Source of the DNA: Streptomyces sp. LBL
Lineage (GTDB): Bacteria > Actinomycetota > Actinomycetes > Streptomycetales > Streptomycetaceae
Direction of reading: 5' to 3'
DNA: 64,000 nt
Assembly: GCF_029893585.1 (NCBI RefSeq)
Contig: NZ_JARXYX010000033.1
Location: 53,466-117,465, forward strand
Shown: in pieces, positions 50,643-59,630 of the stretch
Position numbering within the stretch: position 1 is the first letter of the stretch
Layout of the letters: each line of letters opens with the position of its first letter
Notes under the pieces: generated by a model
Database searches by the model: none
Told to the model about the DNA's origin: nothing
Seen by the model: only the letters and a program-made list of their open reading frames with translations
Program-made: the position numbers and the translations under genes

Positions 50643-51156
50643 TCAGCCTGGTGCCTGGTGCCTGGTGCCCGGTGTCCGGCCAGAGGCGGACCAGCCAGTG
50701 CTCGACACCGTACGGAAAGCTGCCTTTGGCGGCGCGGGCATCCGCGCGGCCCCTGCACCACACGGCCATCTGGTACGGGCCCGGGGGGATGGTGATGGTG
50801 ACCGGCGCCTGCAGGCCGGACACGCCCGATGTGAGCGCGAGGTGGCCGGCCGGTACGACAAGGGTCTCCCGGGCGTCAACTTCCCAGGGGTCAGTGCCCG
50901 GTCCGTACGGCGGCTCGGCCGTCCAGCACTCCAGGTCCACGTATGGCTCGTGGGTCTCCACCGAGCTGGCGAACGTGGCGAGTAGGGAACCGGCGCCGAC
51001 GGTGACCAGGTTGCCGGGCTCCGGCCGCCGGTCCGTCGTGTTCCCCTGCACGGGGGCTGCGGTGTCGACCAGGATGAACGAGTAGTTCTCGGCGGTGACC
51101 AGCCCGGATGCCACATCCACGACGCCGTCGGTCACCGGTTCCTCGGTTGAGAACAT
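50643..51156 (-). CDS. Hypothetical protein with a probable lost stop codon
   Basis: About 170 residues from the ATG at 51156 (MFSTEEPVTDGVVDVASGLV) read well to VEHWLVRLWP, with PPGPYQMAVWCRGRADARAA typical of small uncharacterised Streptomyces proteins. The frame then enters a 7-bp tandem repeat (50651-50678) and runs without a stop into the signal-peptide gene below. One frame over, a stop occurs at once (50643). I read the true product as ending near 50643, with the frame altered by one 7-bp unit. No function is recognised. It is divergent from the WGR-propeller gene. Confidence 0.5.
50651..50678. repeat. Heptanucleotide tandem repeat at the end of a gene
   Basis: The 7-bp units are GTGCCTG, GTGCCTG, GTGCCCG and GTGTCCG. 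Because 7 is not a multiple of 3, adding or losing one unit would move the downstream frame and make or remove the stop. Confidence 0.8.
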
Positions 51157-51519
51157 GCGTCCGCCTCTCTCCGGCTCTCCGCGAAGGTCACGGAGGGCCG
51201 GAGACTACTGGAGACGTGTGTCGGGTTGCCCGCTCCGGCCGCGTAGGTCCGCATCAAGACTGTCGGCAACAGCGGCGGCGCGTATCCGGGGCCACGGTGA
51301 TGCCGCTGCTGGACGCGATCTGCGCGGGGGCCGACTCCGTCGACGATGCCGACCGGTTGCGACACGCGGCGACGCCCTTGCGGAATCTCACGGTTCGGCA
51401 CGAGGAAGGCACACATCCCCGGATTCCGGCCGCAGGCGTCGATGTCAGTGGTGACCACTAGTTTGGAGTCACTGGAGATCGGCCGTATCGGCCGACCGGG
51501 CCTTGGAGAGGGGTGTGCT
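51157..51519. other. Divergent gap before the WGR-propeller gene
   Basis: This 363-bp gap has one weak plus frame (MPLLDAICAGADSVDDADRL from 51300) of unclear origin. It probably contains the promoters of the two flanking divergent genes. No motif is certain. Confidence 0.4.
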
Positions 51520-52986
51520 GTGTCCGCTGCGCAGGCACGACAGTCGGGGAACACGACGTATCTGGAGCTGTCCCAGGAAAGCGGCGGTGCCCACAAGTTC
51601 TACGAGGTGACTGTCGAGGGGACCAGCGTCTCCGTGCGATACGGACGGATCGGCGTGGGCGGGCAGTGTCAGACCTCCGCCTTTCCGACCGTCGAGAAGG
51701 CGAACGCGGCGGCGGCGAAGAAGATCGCCGAGAAGGTGCGGAAGGGGTATGCGCCCGCCGTTCAGGGGCAGCGTGCGGCCCGATCCGTGACGCGCAGGCA
51801 GGTGACGTCCGCCCCGTCCACAGCGCGGGCGACTGCCCCGGTGCTGTGGCGGTTCCGTACGGGCGACTCGGCGTTCGGTATCCATGTGGACGAGGACCGC
51901 TGCTGGGTCGGCAACCAGCAGGGCAGCGTGTACAACCTGAGCCATGACGGTGAGGTGCTGGCTCACTACTCCCTGCCTGAAGGTGTGAAGTGCCTGGTGG
52001 CGGACGACTTCTGGATTTACGCGGGCTGTGACGACGGCCGGGTGTACGACCTCTCGGCGAAGGTGCCGTTCGCCGCTTACGAGATAGCGGCTGACGTGGA
52101 CATCTTCTGGCTGGACATCCACGCGGGCGTGCTGAACGTGTCGGACCGCAACGGCGGTCTGACGGTCATCGACCATGAGGACGAACTTCAGTGGTCGCGC
52201 AACTCGGCCGGGGGCCAAGGGTGGATGGTGCGGGCCGATGACCGCGCCGTGTACCACGGGCACAGCCGCGGTGTGACGGCCTACGCGGCGGACGGCACCA
52301 GCCAGCTCTGGCACACCGCAACCAGCGGCAATGTGCTCTTCGGATGGCAGGAGGAGGACGCGGTCTACGCCGGGACGGCGCGGCATGTCGTCCAGCGGCT
52401 CGCCAAGTCCTCCGGGCGGATCGAGGCCTCGTACCAGTGCGACGCCGCGGTGTACTCGTGTGCCACGTCCTCCGGCGGGCGGTACGTCTTCGCGGGCGAC
52501 TCCGCTTCCTCCGTCTACTGCTTCACCGCCGACGGCACCCGGCTGTGGAAGCTCGGCACGGGTGGCGGCTCGGCGCTCTCCATGCAGTACCACGACGACA
52601 GGTTGTACATCGTCTCCACGGACGGCTCACTCGCCTGCATCGACGCGAGCGAGGCCGCGATCAACGCTGCGCAGTCGGGCAACGTCCCGGTTGCAGCGGA
52701 CATCAAAATGGCGGCTGCCCTGCCGACGTACGCACCGCTGACCGCCTTCGCCTCCGTAGCCACGGTCAACGCTGTCCCCGCAGAGGGGAGCGGAGTGCTC
52801 GTGGAGTGCTTTGAGGATGGAGGCCGAGTGCGCGTGCATGTGGTCTCCGAGGGCTACGAGCCGAGTTGGAACGTCCAGTTCCCGCGTGCGATACGCGAGC
52901 CCGGCGCACGCTATGTGGTGGACGCGTTGCACTCCTCCTCGGGTGGTTTCTACCGAGTACGCGGGGAGATCAGGCGTCTGGTGTGA
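51520..52986 (+). CDS. WGR domain plus beta-propeller protein
   Basis: The 488-residue protein has an N-terminal WGR domain (about 1-75) with FYEVTVEGTSVSVRYGRIGV and conserved Gly/Lys residues. A basic linker (about 76-115) follows, then a PQQ/WD40-like propeller (about 116-410) of repeated strands, for example VYNLSHDGEVLAHY, TVIDHEDELQWS and VYCFTADGTRLWKLG. The C-terminus is beta-rich. WGR domains in PARPs and bacterial proteins bind DNA ends or nucleic acid. The GTG at 51520 is chosen because GGAGAGG lies 9 bp upstream. No enzyme domain was recognised, so it may be a sensor or scaffold. Confidence 0.82.
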   Translation: MSAAQARQSGNTTYLELSQESGGAHKFYEVTVEGTSVSVRYGRIGVGGQCQTSAFPTVEKANAAAAKKIAEKVRKGYAPAVQGQRAARSVTRRQVTSAPSTARATAPVLWRFRTGDSAFGIHVDEDRCWVGNQQGSVYNLSHDGEVLAHYSLPEGVKCLVADDFWIYAGCDDGRVYDLSAKVPFAAYEIAADVDIFWLDIHAGVLNVSDRNGGLTVIDHEDELQWSRNSAGGQGWMVRADDRAVYHGHSRGVTAYAADGTSQLWHTATSGNVLFGWQEEDAVYAGTARHVVQRLAKSSGRIEASYQCDAAVYSCATSSGGRYVFAGDSASSVYCFTADGTRLWKLGTGGGSALSMQYHDDRLYIVSTDGSLACIDASEAAINAAQSGNVPVAADIKMAAALPTYAPLTAFASVATVNAVPAEGSGVLVECFEDGGRVRVHVVSEGYEPSWNVQFPRAIREPGARYVVDALHSSSGGFYRVRGEIRRLV

Positions 52987-53063
52987 CAGACCGTCGGGCA
53001 CCTCGGGCACCTCGGGCGCCGAGGGGCCGGGCAGCCCGGGAGACGGCGCCGCTCCACAGCGAG

Positions 53064-53192
53064 CCGCCGCGGGTCGAATACACCCTCACCGAGCCGGGCC
53101 AAGCCCTCCGGGCGACCATCGATGGTATGTGTGACTGGACCCACCGCTACTTCGGGCACATCGAAGCCTCCCGGCACCGCTTCGATGTATGA
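53064..53192 (+). pseudogene. C-terminal fragment of an HxlR-type regulator
   Basis: The frame PPRVEYTLTEPGQALRATID, then GMCDWTHRYFGHIEASRHRF, is the conserved C-terminal half of HxlR winged-helix repressors. The DNA-binding N-terminus is absent and no start precedes it, so it is a relic. Confidence 0.65.
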
Positions 53193-53510
53193 AGGGTGAA
53201 GCACTCGCCATTGAGCCCGGCTGCAGACCGGCCCGTTCGGCGCGACGGCCCGCCCGTTTCGCCCTGGGCGGGCCGTTTCGCATGCGAGGCCTGGTCGGCG
53301 CCCTACCGGAAAGGAGTGATCGGCGTGCCCACCGACGCACCCCGGCACTTCGCCGGCTGCTGGTCGGACTTCCGGCCTGCCGCCGATCCATGGCGCTGAA
53401 GTTCGGGACCATAGGCGGCGGAACCAGCGCACCAGGAGTGGGCGGGGAAGCGGTGCCGCCGTTCTCTGGACAACCGGTGCATCTGTGCCAATTTCTGTGC
53501 CATTCCGGTG

Positions 53511-53540
53511 GCAGAGGCAGAGGCAGAGGCAGACGCGGAC
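53511..53540. repeat. Hexanucleotide repeat (GCAGAG)n
   Basis: Three exact GCAGAG units are followed by GCAGAC and GCGGAC, in a non-coding gap. Confidence 0.75.
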
Positions 53541-53726
53541 GCGGTGTTGATGGCCCTGTTTTGTGCACCTATGGCCAGATGGCGGGCAGCTCTGAGTAAC
53601 TCCTCGGGGCTGTGGTCGAGTTGCTGAAGGGCGATGAAGTCGGCGTGCGCCGTATCGACGGCCTTGGGTACGCCCGGGTCTTCTCCTGCTCGGCCAGGGC
53701 CGGGTAGACGCTGGAGCGCAGCGTGG

Positions 53727-54614
53727 TCACAGGGCTTCGGTGCTGCTGGCGACGATCTGGCGCGGGGGAGAATCCGCGTGAACCGGTAGGTCCGCCCGGC
53801 GATCGTGCTGCAAGGCAAGCAGAATGATCGAGACAATGGTCTGCACTGCCACGATGCATGCCAGCGTCAAGGGTGATTTGACGCTCAACAGCGCGATGGT
53901 CGCGTTGACGCCGAGGTGAACCGCCATCGACGCCGCAACCCCAGCGCGCTCGTAGGCGTAACCGATCAGCAGTGACATCGGGATGACGCTGAGCACGAAC
54001 AGCACCCCGTTCCAACTGACCAGACCGAATTCCGCCTGGAGGGTCCCGGAGACAAAGAACAGCGGCAGATGCCATATCGCCCAGACGACACCCAGCAGCA
54101 GGCCGGCCTGAAGGCGTCCGAACGACGCACGCAGGCGTGGATATGCCGTGCCGCGCCAACCGGGCTCCTCGGACAACGGACCAGCGACCAGCATGCTGAC
54201 GAAGAACAGCACGGGTCCGCCGGCGTCCGAGATCAGGTCCCGGCCCTCTGTGGAGCTCATCGCGGGACCACCCAGGCTGTCCGCGAGCAGCGCGGCTGCC
54301 AGCACGGTTGCCGATGCCATCACCAGCAGGGGCAGCACCCAGAACAGCCGCATGCTCAGCCGGAGCCTCACCGTATGGGCAGGAGCAGGTTCACGGCGGC
54401 GGGAGCGGCGCGCTCGGACCACGATCGCGCCGAACACCGGGCCGAAGCCACCGAGCACGTAGGGAAGGACGCTGGGGGAATCCTTCACCGATCCACCGAG
54501 TGCGATCGCGATGAGCCAGAAACCCCAACTCGTCGTGAACGTGACAGCCCCAAAAATGGCAAGACTGCTTTTATGGTGAATAGGGGTTGCGCTAGTCACA
54601 CTTTTACCTTTCAC
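53727..54614 (-). CDS. CPBP family intramembrane glutamic endopeptidase
   Basis: The 295-residue protein has about eight transmembrane helices. The CAAX-protease-like motifs are complete: EEPGWRG (motif 1, EExxxR, near residue 150), HLPLFF (motif 2) and HLGVNA (motif 3). Such membrane proteases (Abi/CPBP) process prenylated or other membrane peptides, and some act in bacteriocin immunity. It is divergent from the ArsR-like gene, 650 bp away, which probably regulates it. The C-terminal tail is polar. No peptide substrate is evident nearby. Confidence 0.88.
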   Translation of the reverse strand: MKGKSVTSATPIHHKSSLAIFGAVTFTTSWGFWLIAIALGGSVKDSPSVLPYVLGGFGPVFGAIVVRARRSRRREPAPAHTVRLRLSMRLFWVLPLLVMASATVLAAALLADSLGGPAMSSTEGRDLISDAGGPVLFFVSMLVAGPLSEEPGWRGTAYPRLRASFGRLQAGLLLGVVWAIWHLPLFFVSGTLQAEFGLVSWNGVLFVLSVIPMSLLIGYAYERAGVAASMAVHLGVNATIALLSVKSPLTLACIVAVQTIVSIILLALQHDRRADLPVHADSPPRQIVASSTEAL

Positions 54615-55264
54615 GGGTTCGTATGAGGGATTTTCTTATTCATTCCGAATGAGGCGGGCTCAAAATACAACCGAAGAATTTTCCGAGAGTCGGCGCGGAA
54701 TAATACGGCCGACGGTGAGTCCGGGAGCGACGAGACGAAATGCGCCGACCGGACGCGGCGCCCAGGCGGCACCTGACCGGCCGGAATGGTCGGACCAGGG
54801 CTTCTCTGTCGCGTCAGGGAGAACCCGTTCGCTCTGCAGGCCGAATCTTCTGCGGCCGTATCCTTGAGTCGGCAAGTGAGCCGGCCGGCCCCCTGTGCGA
54901 GCAGGTCGGGGTCGACCGGCTGGCACAGAAGTCGGCGAGGGGAGCGCACCGACGGACGACCGGGGCCACGGTGCAGAAAGTGGGTGAGGTCGGGGATCCG
55001 GCGGACCTCGACCTCGACCGCCGGGTGGGCGCCGAGGGGCATGGCGTGGCCGGCATCCTCACTGTGCGCGACCACGCCGACTGAGCCGGCCCGAACGGCG
55101 GGGCGTCCGACCAGGCGTGTGGTGCGGCGGCGGCATCGTGCCGGTTGAGCGAGCCGCCCAGGGCGGTCCGTCGTCCGCATGACTGTCATGTCGACCTCCC
55201 GCATGTCTCGCGCTCCGTCATTATCAACTTTGAGAATGTTATCGCATGTGAGAAAGGTTGGTCC
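54615..55264. other. Long divergent gap between the CPBP protease and ArsR-like genes
   Basis: This 650-bp stretch is AT-richer at its left end (54600-54700). It has several antisense-like frames but none with family resemblance. AT-rich sequence at 55222-55245 just before the regulator may be its promoter (TTATCAACTTTGAGAATGTT). Confidence 0.4.
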
Positions 55265-55795
55265 ATGGCAACCGCGGACGTCCTTCTGCATCCCGTCCGG
55301 ATGCGCATCCTGCAATCGCTGTTCGATGCCGACCCGCTGACCACCGCACAGCTGCGTGAGCGCCTGCCCGACATCGCACCGGCGACGATGTACCGGCACA
55401 TCGCCGTACTGACCGAAGCGGGCGTGCTGGAGGTGGTGAACGAGAGACGGGTGCGCGGCACGGTGGAGCGCAGCTACCGGGTATGCAAGGAAGAAGCGGT
55501 GGTCGACCCCGCCGCACGAGCGGCGATGACGCGGGAGGATCATCTACGGGCCTACACCACGTTCGCGGCATCGTTGATGGCGGATTTCGACCGCTACCTC
55601 GCCCACGAGGACGCCGATCCCACCTCGGACGGTGTGGTCTACCGGCAGGCAGCGGTATGGCTGACCGATGAAGAATTCGCGGCCCTGGTCGAGGAGATCG
55701 AGAGCGCGGTCCTCGCGCGGGTCGGCCACGCCAGGGATGGCGGCCGCATACGTCGCGTCATCAGCCTCGTCGTCGTACCGGACAAATCCGCGTGA
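55265..55795 (+). CDS. ArsR-like winged-helix transcriptional regulator
   Basis: The 176-residue protein has an N-terminal winged helix (about 5-85): LLHPVRMRILQSLFDADPLT, then LRERLPDIAPATMYRHIAVL, which is the DNA-recognition region. The C-terminal helical domain (about 90-175) may bind a ligand. The ATG at 55265 follows GAGAAAGG and precedes the conserved start MATADVLLHPVRM. It is divergent from the CPBP protease gene, as seen in other Streptomyces protease-regulator pairs, so it is the likely repressor of that gene. Confidence 0.85.
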   Translation: MATADVLLHPVRMRILQSLFDADPLTTAQLRERLPDIAPATMYRHIAVLTEAGVLEVVNERRVRGTVERSYRVCKEEAVVDPAARAAMTREDHLRAYTTFAASLMADFDRYLAHEDADPTSDGVVYRQAAVWLTDEEFAALVEEIESAVLARVGHARDGGRIRRVISLVVVPDKSA

Positions 55796-56033
55796 GCGGG
55801 GCACGCCGAGCCGGCGGTGTGCGCCAGTGTTCGGCGACGTGGGAGACGCGCTCGACCCCCTGACCGATGCCATCCGTGAGGACGTCGAGCAGGACCGGGC
55901 CCTCGTACACAGCCATGGAGAGCCCAGCGGGGACTGACTGAAGTTCGAGGAATGTCGGCTGGCAGCAGGGGTAAGCGCGTGTTTGCCGGGCGATGGGCCG
56001 GCGAGGACGAGGCCGATCGAGTGGGAGGGGCGC
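55796..56033. other. Gap before the sigma factor gene
   Basis: There is no supported gene here. The fragment at 55830-55935 (DPLTDAIREDVEQDRALVHS) has no start codon of its own and no known family. Confidence 0.4.
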
Positions 56034-56876
56034 ATGGTGACGACGACCGCGCAGACCGTGGGGCAGACGGTGGATGTTCCGGAGATCGCGGCTCCTTCCA
56101 AGGTCGCGCCGACGGACGCGCGGGAGTTGTCGAAGCTGTTCTTCGACCGGTTGGCGGTGCTGGAGGAGGGCACGCCCGAGTATCAGTACGCCCGCAACAC
56201 GCTGATCGAGATGAACATGTCCCTGGTCCGCTACGCGGCCGGCCGGTTCCGCAGCCGGGGCCCGGAGGAGATGGAGGACATCGTCCAGGTCGGCATGATC
56301 GGACTCATCAAGGCGATCGACCGCTTCGAGTTGTCCCGCGAGGTCGAGTTCACCTCCTTCGCCGTGCCGTACATCGTCGGCGAGATCAAGCGGTTCTTCC
56401 GCGACACGTCCTGGGCCGTACACGTGCCCAGGAGGCTCCAGGAAGCCCGCGTCCAACTCGCCCGCGCCAACGAGGAACTGCGCGGCCGGCTGGACCGGAC
56501 GCCGACGATCAAAGAGCTTTCCGAGCTGATGAGCCTTCCGGAGGACGAGGTCGTCGAGGCCCAGTTGGCCTCCAACGGCTACAAGTCGGCCTCCCTGGAC
56601 GCGGCGATCAACGGCAGTGAGGACGGCGAGGCCGCGCTGGCGGACTTCATCGGCGACGAGGACGCCGCCCTCGGCCTGATCGACGACTTCCACGCCCTCG
56701 CTCCGATGATCGCCGAACTCGACGAACGTGACCGCAAGATCATTCACTGGCGCTTCGTGGAGGAACTCACCCAGGCCCAGATCGGCGAACGTCTCGGCGT
56801 CTCCCAGATGCACGTCTCCCGGTTGATCTCCCGCCTCTTGGCCCGCCTGCGCGAAGGCATGCTCAGCACCGCCTGA
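56034..56876 (+). CDS. RNA polymerase sigma factor, SigB/SigF family
   Basis: The 280-residue alternative sigma factor has sigma-2 (about 45-115, with RSRGPEEMEDIVQVGMIGLI and FAVPYIVGEIKRFFRD), sigma-3 (about 120-195, PRRLQEARVQL) and sigma-4 (about 220-278, with RFVEELTQAQIGERLGVSQM). This is the SigB/SigF type used for general stress and sporulation in Streptomyces, where several paralogues exist. The ATG at 56034 follows GGGAGGGG. An anti-sigma or anti-anti-sigma partner is not adjacent. Confidence 0.9.
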   Translation: MVTTTAQTVGQTVDVPEIAAPSKVAPTDARELSKLFFDRLAVLEEGTPEYQYARNTLIEMNMSLVRYAAGRFRSRGPEEMEDIVQVGMIGLIKAIDRFELSREVEFTSFAVPYIVGEIKRFFRDTSWAVHVPRRLQEARVQLARANEELRGRLDRTPTIKELSELMSLPEDEVVEAQLASNGYKSASLDAAINGSEDGEAALADFIGDEDAALGLIDDFHALAPMIAELDERDRKIIHWRFVEELTQAQIGERLGVSQMHVSRLISRLLARLREGMLSTA

Positions 56877-57278
56877 TGGCCGGAGATCCGGCAGCCCGCG
56901 GGATCCTCGGGGAGCGGGGAGCGGGGAGCGGGGCCGCCGAGTTGAGAGGCACCGGCTTTCGTCCGGAAGCCCTGCCGGTCACGGGTCGATACACCATCGA
57001 CCGCGGAAGGGACGTAGGACCGAGGTTGGTGACGGGCACCGAGAGCAGCAAGCTCTGCGGCCCGACCCCACTGCCCCACTGCCCCACTGCCCCACTGCCC
57101 CACTGCCCTGCGGCCCGATGGCAGGTCTGGCTTCTCCATGGCAGGTATGGCTTCTACCGGATCTGGGTGAGCAGACGGCCCGCGACTCCGCCCCGCACCG
57201 GACGCCGCACCCCGAGCGGAGGCCGCACCCCGAGGGGACGCCCCACCCCGCCGGACGCCGCACCCCGAGTGGGTGGCG
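56877..57278. other. Gap between the sigma factor and YihY genes, with repeats
   Basis: This is a convergent gap. It contains the CCCCACTG array (57066-57105), a GGAGCGGGGAGCGGGG run (56911-56930) and repeated GCACCCCGAG units (57200-57265). No gene is supported. Confidence 0.6.
57066..57105. repeat. Perfect octanucleotide repeat (CCCCACTG)5
   Basis: There are five exact copies of CCCCACTG head to tail, between a sigma-factor gene and a membrane-protein gene that converge. Confidence 0.9.
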
Positions 57279-58223
57279 CTAGCGGTCGGCCTGCTGTTTC
57301 CCCTCTCCGCTCTGGTCGCCACTCTGGTCCTGATCGCGGTGACCCTCTGCGGTGCGCTGCCGGCCTACCGGCGGGTGGCGCGTCGTGGGCTTCGCCAGCT
57401 CTGCGTTGAACTGAGCGCCCACCAGAAGGGCCAGGTTGGACAGCCATAGCCAGATCAGGAAGACCACGGCGCCTGCCAGTGAACCGTACAGACGGTGATA
57501 GGTGCTGACATGGGAGGTGTAGAAGGCGAATCCGAGGGAGACGGCCAACAGGAGTACCACCGCCAACGCGCCGCCGGGCGCCATCCTCCCGACAGGGCGG
57601 GAGGACGCCGGGCCCGAACGGTACAGGACGAGCACGAGGGCGATGGCGACCGCGGCCACGACCGGCCACCGCAGTGTGTCCCAGGCGGCCTGCGGCCCGG
57701 TACCCAGATTCAGCGCCCGGCCCAGACGTCGGGCCACGCTGCCGCTGAGAAGCAACGCGAGGGTCGACGTGAGAAGCAGGGAGATCAGGACGAGGGCCGT
57801 GGCGATGATGCGAGGAGCGGTACGCCAGACCGGCCGGTGTGCGCTCATCCGGTGCATGGCGTGCAATGCCCGGCGGAAGACGCTCAGATAGCTGGATCCC
57901 GACCATAGAGCTCCCGCCCCTCCGAAGAGGATCAGCGTCCATGCCGCCGACGACTGTCCGGCCATCTGCTGCAGGGTGTTGCGCAGCAGAGCGCGGGACG
58001 CGACCGGGGCGGCCTGCGACATGCGGTCGATGACCTCCGGCTTGGCCGTGGGCATGGTCAGACCCAGGATCGAGAGGATGACCAGCAGCACGGGGAAGAG
58101 GGCCAGCACCGCGTAATAGGTCAGCGCAGCGGCCCAGTCCGTGACGTCGTCGTCCCAGACGGCCACCGGCGTCCGGAGCAGCGCCGCCCTCCACCGAGTC
58201 GTGCGACCGTGTGCATCATCCAT
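57279..58223 (-). CDS. YihY/BrkB family integral membrane protein
   Basis: The 314-residue protein has about six transmembrane helices (for example YYAVLALFPVLLVILSILGL and IIATALVLISLLLTSTLALL) and the family pattern LTYYAVLALFP and FYTSHVSTYHRLYGSLAGAV. The YihY/BrkB family was once called ribonuclease BN; its function in bacteria is unclear. The C-terminal tail is very polar (Gln/Asp/Glu-rich). The ATG at 58223 starts the conserved part; a GTG one codon before is possible. Confidence 0.87.
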   Translation of the reverse strand: MDDAHGRTTRWRAALLRTPVAVWDDDVTDWAAALTYYAVLALFPVLLVILSILGLTMPTAKPEVIDRMSQAAPVASRALLRNTLQQMAGQSSAAWTLILFGGAGALWSGSSYLSVFRRALHAMHRMSAHRPVWRTAPRIIATALVLISLLLTSTLALLLSGSVARRLGRALNLGTGPQAAWDTLRWPVVAAVAIALVLVLYRSGPASSRPVGRMAPGGALAVVLLLAVSLGFAFYTSHVSTYHRLYGSLAGAVVFLIWLWLSNLALLVGAQFNAELAKPTTRHPPVGRQRTAEGHRDQDQSGDQSGEGKQQADR

Positions 58224-58870
58224 GACGCGGATGCTCTCACCCCCACCGGTCCTCGGGTCCTTGGGCCGCCCCCGTCCAGCACTACGGTGCGACATCATCC
58301 CGCCGCGCGTGTCGTGTTCCCGCGCCGAGTGCCTGCTGCCCAGACGCTCTCGCCTCACTGCCTCACTGCCTCACATGCCGGGAACTCCGTTCCGAGCCGC
58401 CGCTCTGGCCGGCGGACAGTCACGCGGGCCACGGCCACGGCCCCTGGCCTTTCTTGGTCACCGTGCCCTCTCCCGCCAACTGGACGAGTCGACGACGTTC
58501 AAGGCCCTGTACGACTCCTCCGCCGCCATGTGGCCTCCGCAACTCCGTTATGCGGCGGGCACCTTGTGGTCGGACGCCGACTTGCTCACGCTGCTTCGGG
58601 AGCTCGCGGATGTCGTCGACTCGGCCCCGTTCGAGTAGATCGCTGGTCCGCGCACCGTTCTCGCCGGCAGGCCGGCCGCCGCCGGACATGGCCTTCTCGG
58701 TGCTCGGGGAGAGCGGGCTACTGTTCTTCACTGCTGTTCCTGCAACGTTGCGCTCCGAGTGCATCAATATCTGTGTCCGTGAGGTGAGAGTTTTACGGAC
58801 CGGGCAGTGAGCGTTTTTGCCGCGATGGGTGGAGTGGAATCATTCAATGCGTACAGGCCGTTCCGGCGTG
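58224..58870. other. Gap between the YihY and first csp genes
   Basis: No supported gene. The plus frame ending SAPFE at 58638 has a tail (LRYAAGTLWSDADLLTLLRE) that could be a gene remnant, but I cannot place it in a family. A CTCACTGC repeat occurs near 58350-58376. Confidence 0.4.
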
Positions 58871-58871
58871 C

Positions 58872-58950
58872 TACTGTCTGTCTCAGTTGCAGTTGTGGTT
58901 CCCAAAACTTCAAGTGCCCCCACTCGGCTCCTGCCGGTGGGAGCACTTTT
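58872..58950 (+). promoter_or_regulatory. Conserved leader of csp gene 1: -10-like element and attenuator-like hairpin
   Basis: TACTGT at 58872-58877 is followed by GTGGTTC at 58895-58901 and a hairpin at 58913-58947 (AGTGCCCCCACTCGG with CCGGTGGGAGCACT), then TTTT. The same order occurs before the second csp gene (61919-61983). The hairpin plus T-run inside the leader resembles a terminator that could be switched by temperature. Confidence 0.6.
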
Positions 58951-59045
58951 GTATTTCCGGTCATTTTCCGGGCGGGGTAATCATCGCGGCGACACAGCGT
59001 CCGCGCAGTGCGGATTCCGATGTACTGCCCCAAAGGAGATATGAC

Positions 59046-59249
59046 ATGACTGCTGGTACCGTGAAGTGGTTCAACGCTGAAAAGGGCTTCGGCTTCATCG
59101 AGCAGGACGGTGGCGGCCCGGACGTGTTCGCCCACTACTCGAACATCGCCGCTCAGGGCTTCCGTGAGCTGCTCGAAGGCCAGAAGGTGAACTTCGACAT
59201 CGCGCAGGGCCAGAAGGGCCCGACGGCCGAGAACATCGTTCCGGCCTGA
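59046..59249 (+). CDS. Cold shock protein (CspA family), copy 1
   Basis: The 67-residue CSD protein begins MTAGTVKWFNAEKGFGFIEQ. It has both RNA-binding motifs: KGFGFIE (RNP1) and VFAHYS (RNP2). It binds single-stranded RNA or DNA and acts as an RNA chaperone. The ATG at 59046 gives the normal length. A leader with a hairpin of conserved design precedes it, and a strong terminator follows. Confidence 0.95.
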   Translation: MTAGTVKWFNAEKGFGFIEQDGGGPDVFAHYSNIAAQGFRELLEGQKVNFDIAQGQKGPTAENIVPA

Positions 59250-59267
59250 CGCTGACGCGCACTTCGT

Positions 59268-59305
59268 AGCTGGGGCCCGCATCCCTCGGGGTGCGGGCCC
59301 CAGCT
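59268..59305 (+). terminator. Terminator after csp gene 1
   Basis: AGCTGGGGCCCGCA pairs with TGCGGGCCCCAGCT (14 bp) with an inner TCCC/GGG pairing, 19 bp after the stop. Confidence 0.88.
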
Positions 59306-59448
59306 GCACGCATTTCCCGCAGCGGTTTCACCCGCCGGGCGACTCGGGCGACTCGGGGGAGTCCGCAGTCTCACCACGCGACTCCTCCTTCAGGATGCCG
59401 TCGCATACTGAAGAGCGACACCAGTCGACGTTCTGGGTTACGTCCCCA

Positions 59449-59507
59449 TCGCGTACCCATCGCGCCCCCATCGCGTCACCCATTTCAGTACCCATTTCAG
59501 CACCTGC
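59449..59507. repeat. CCCAT-headed tandem repeats upstream of the second helicase
   Basis: Five 11-12 bp units begin CCCAT (CCCATCGCGTA, CCCATCGCGCC, CCCATCGCGTCA, CCCATTTCAGTA, CCCATTTCAGCA) within the 381-bp gap between csp gene 1 and the helicase. They may be operator sites. Nothing else was recognised in that gap. Confidence 0.7.
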
Positions 59508-59630
59508 GCCCGCGTGAATTTCCGCCGGCCAGCTCTGCTCTCTTTTGCCGTCGGTCCATACTTGTAATTCTCTGTGTCGCTCATTGCTGCGGGAATTCCT
59601 TGATATGCGCCGCATCGAGGAAGGTTCCGC

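Larger units (their letters stand above)
52987..53726. other. Gap with HxlR fragment and simple repeats
   Basis: The gap contains the HxlR remnant (53064-53192) and a GCAGAG hexamer array (53511-53540). The 177-residue minus frame at 53303-53836 contains that simple repeat (a Ala-Ser run) and is not supported as a gene. Confidence 0.5.

Noticed and set aside
48706..51156. An 816-residue protein joining two genes
   Set aside because: It has a signal peptide in the middle and unrelated halves separated by polar readthrough; better explained by loss of a stop at a 7-bp repeat.
53303..53836. 177-residue minus-strand gene with an Ala-Ser run
   Set aside because: The run is the GCAGAG microsatellite read backwards; the frame overlaps the CPBP gene end and matches no family.
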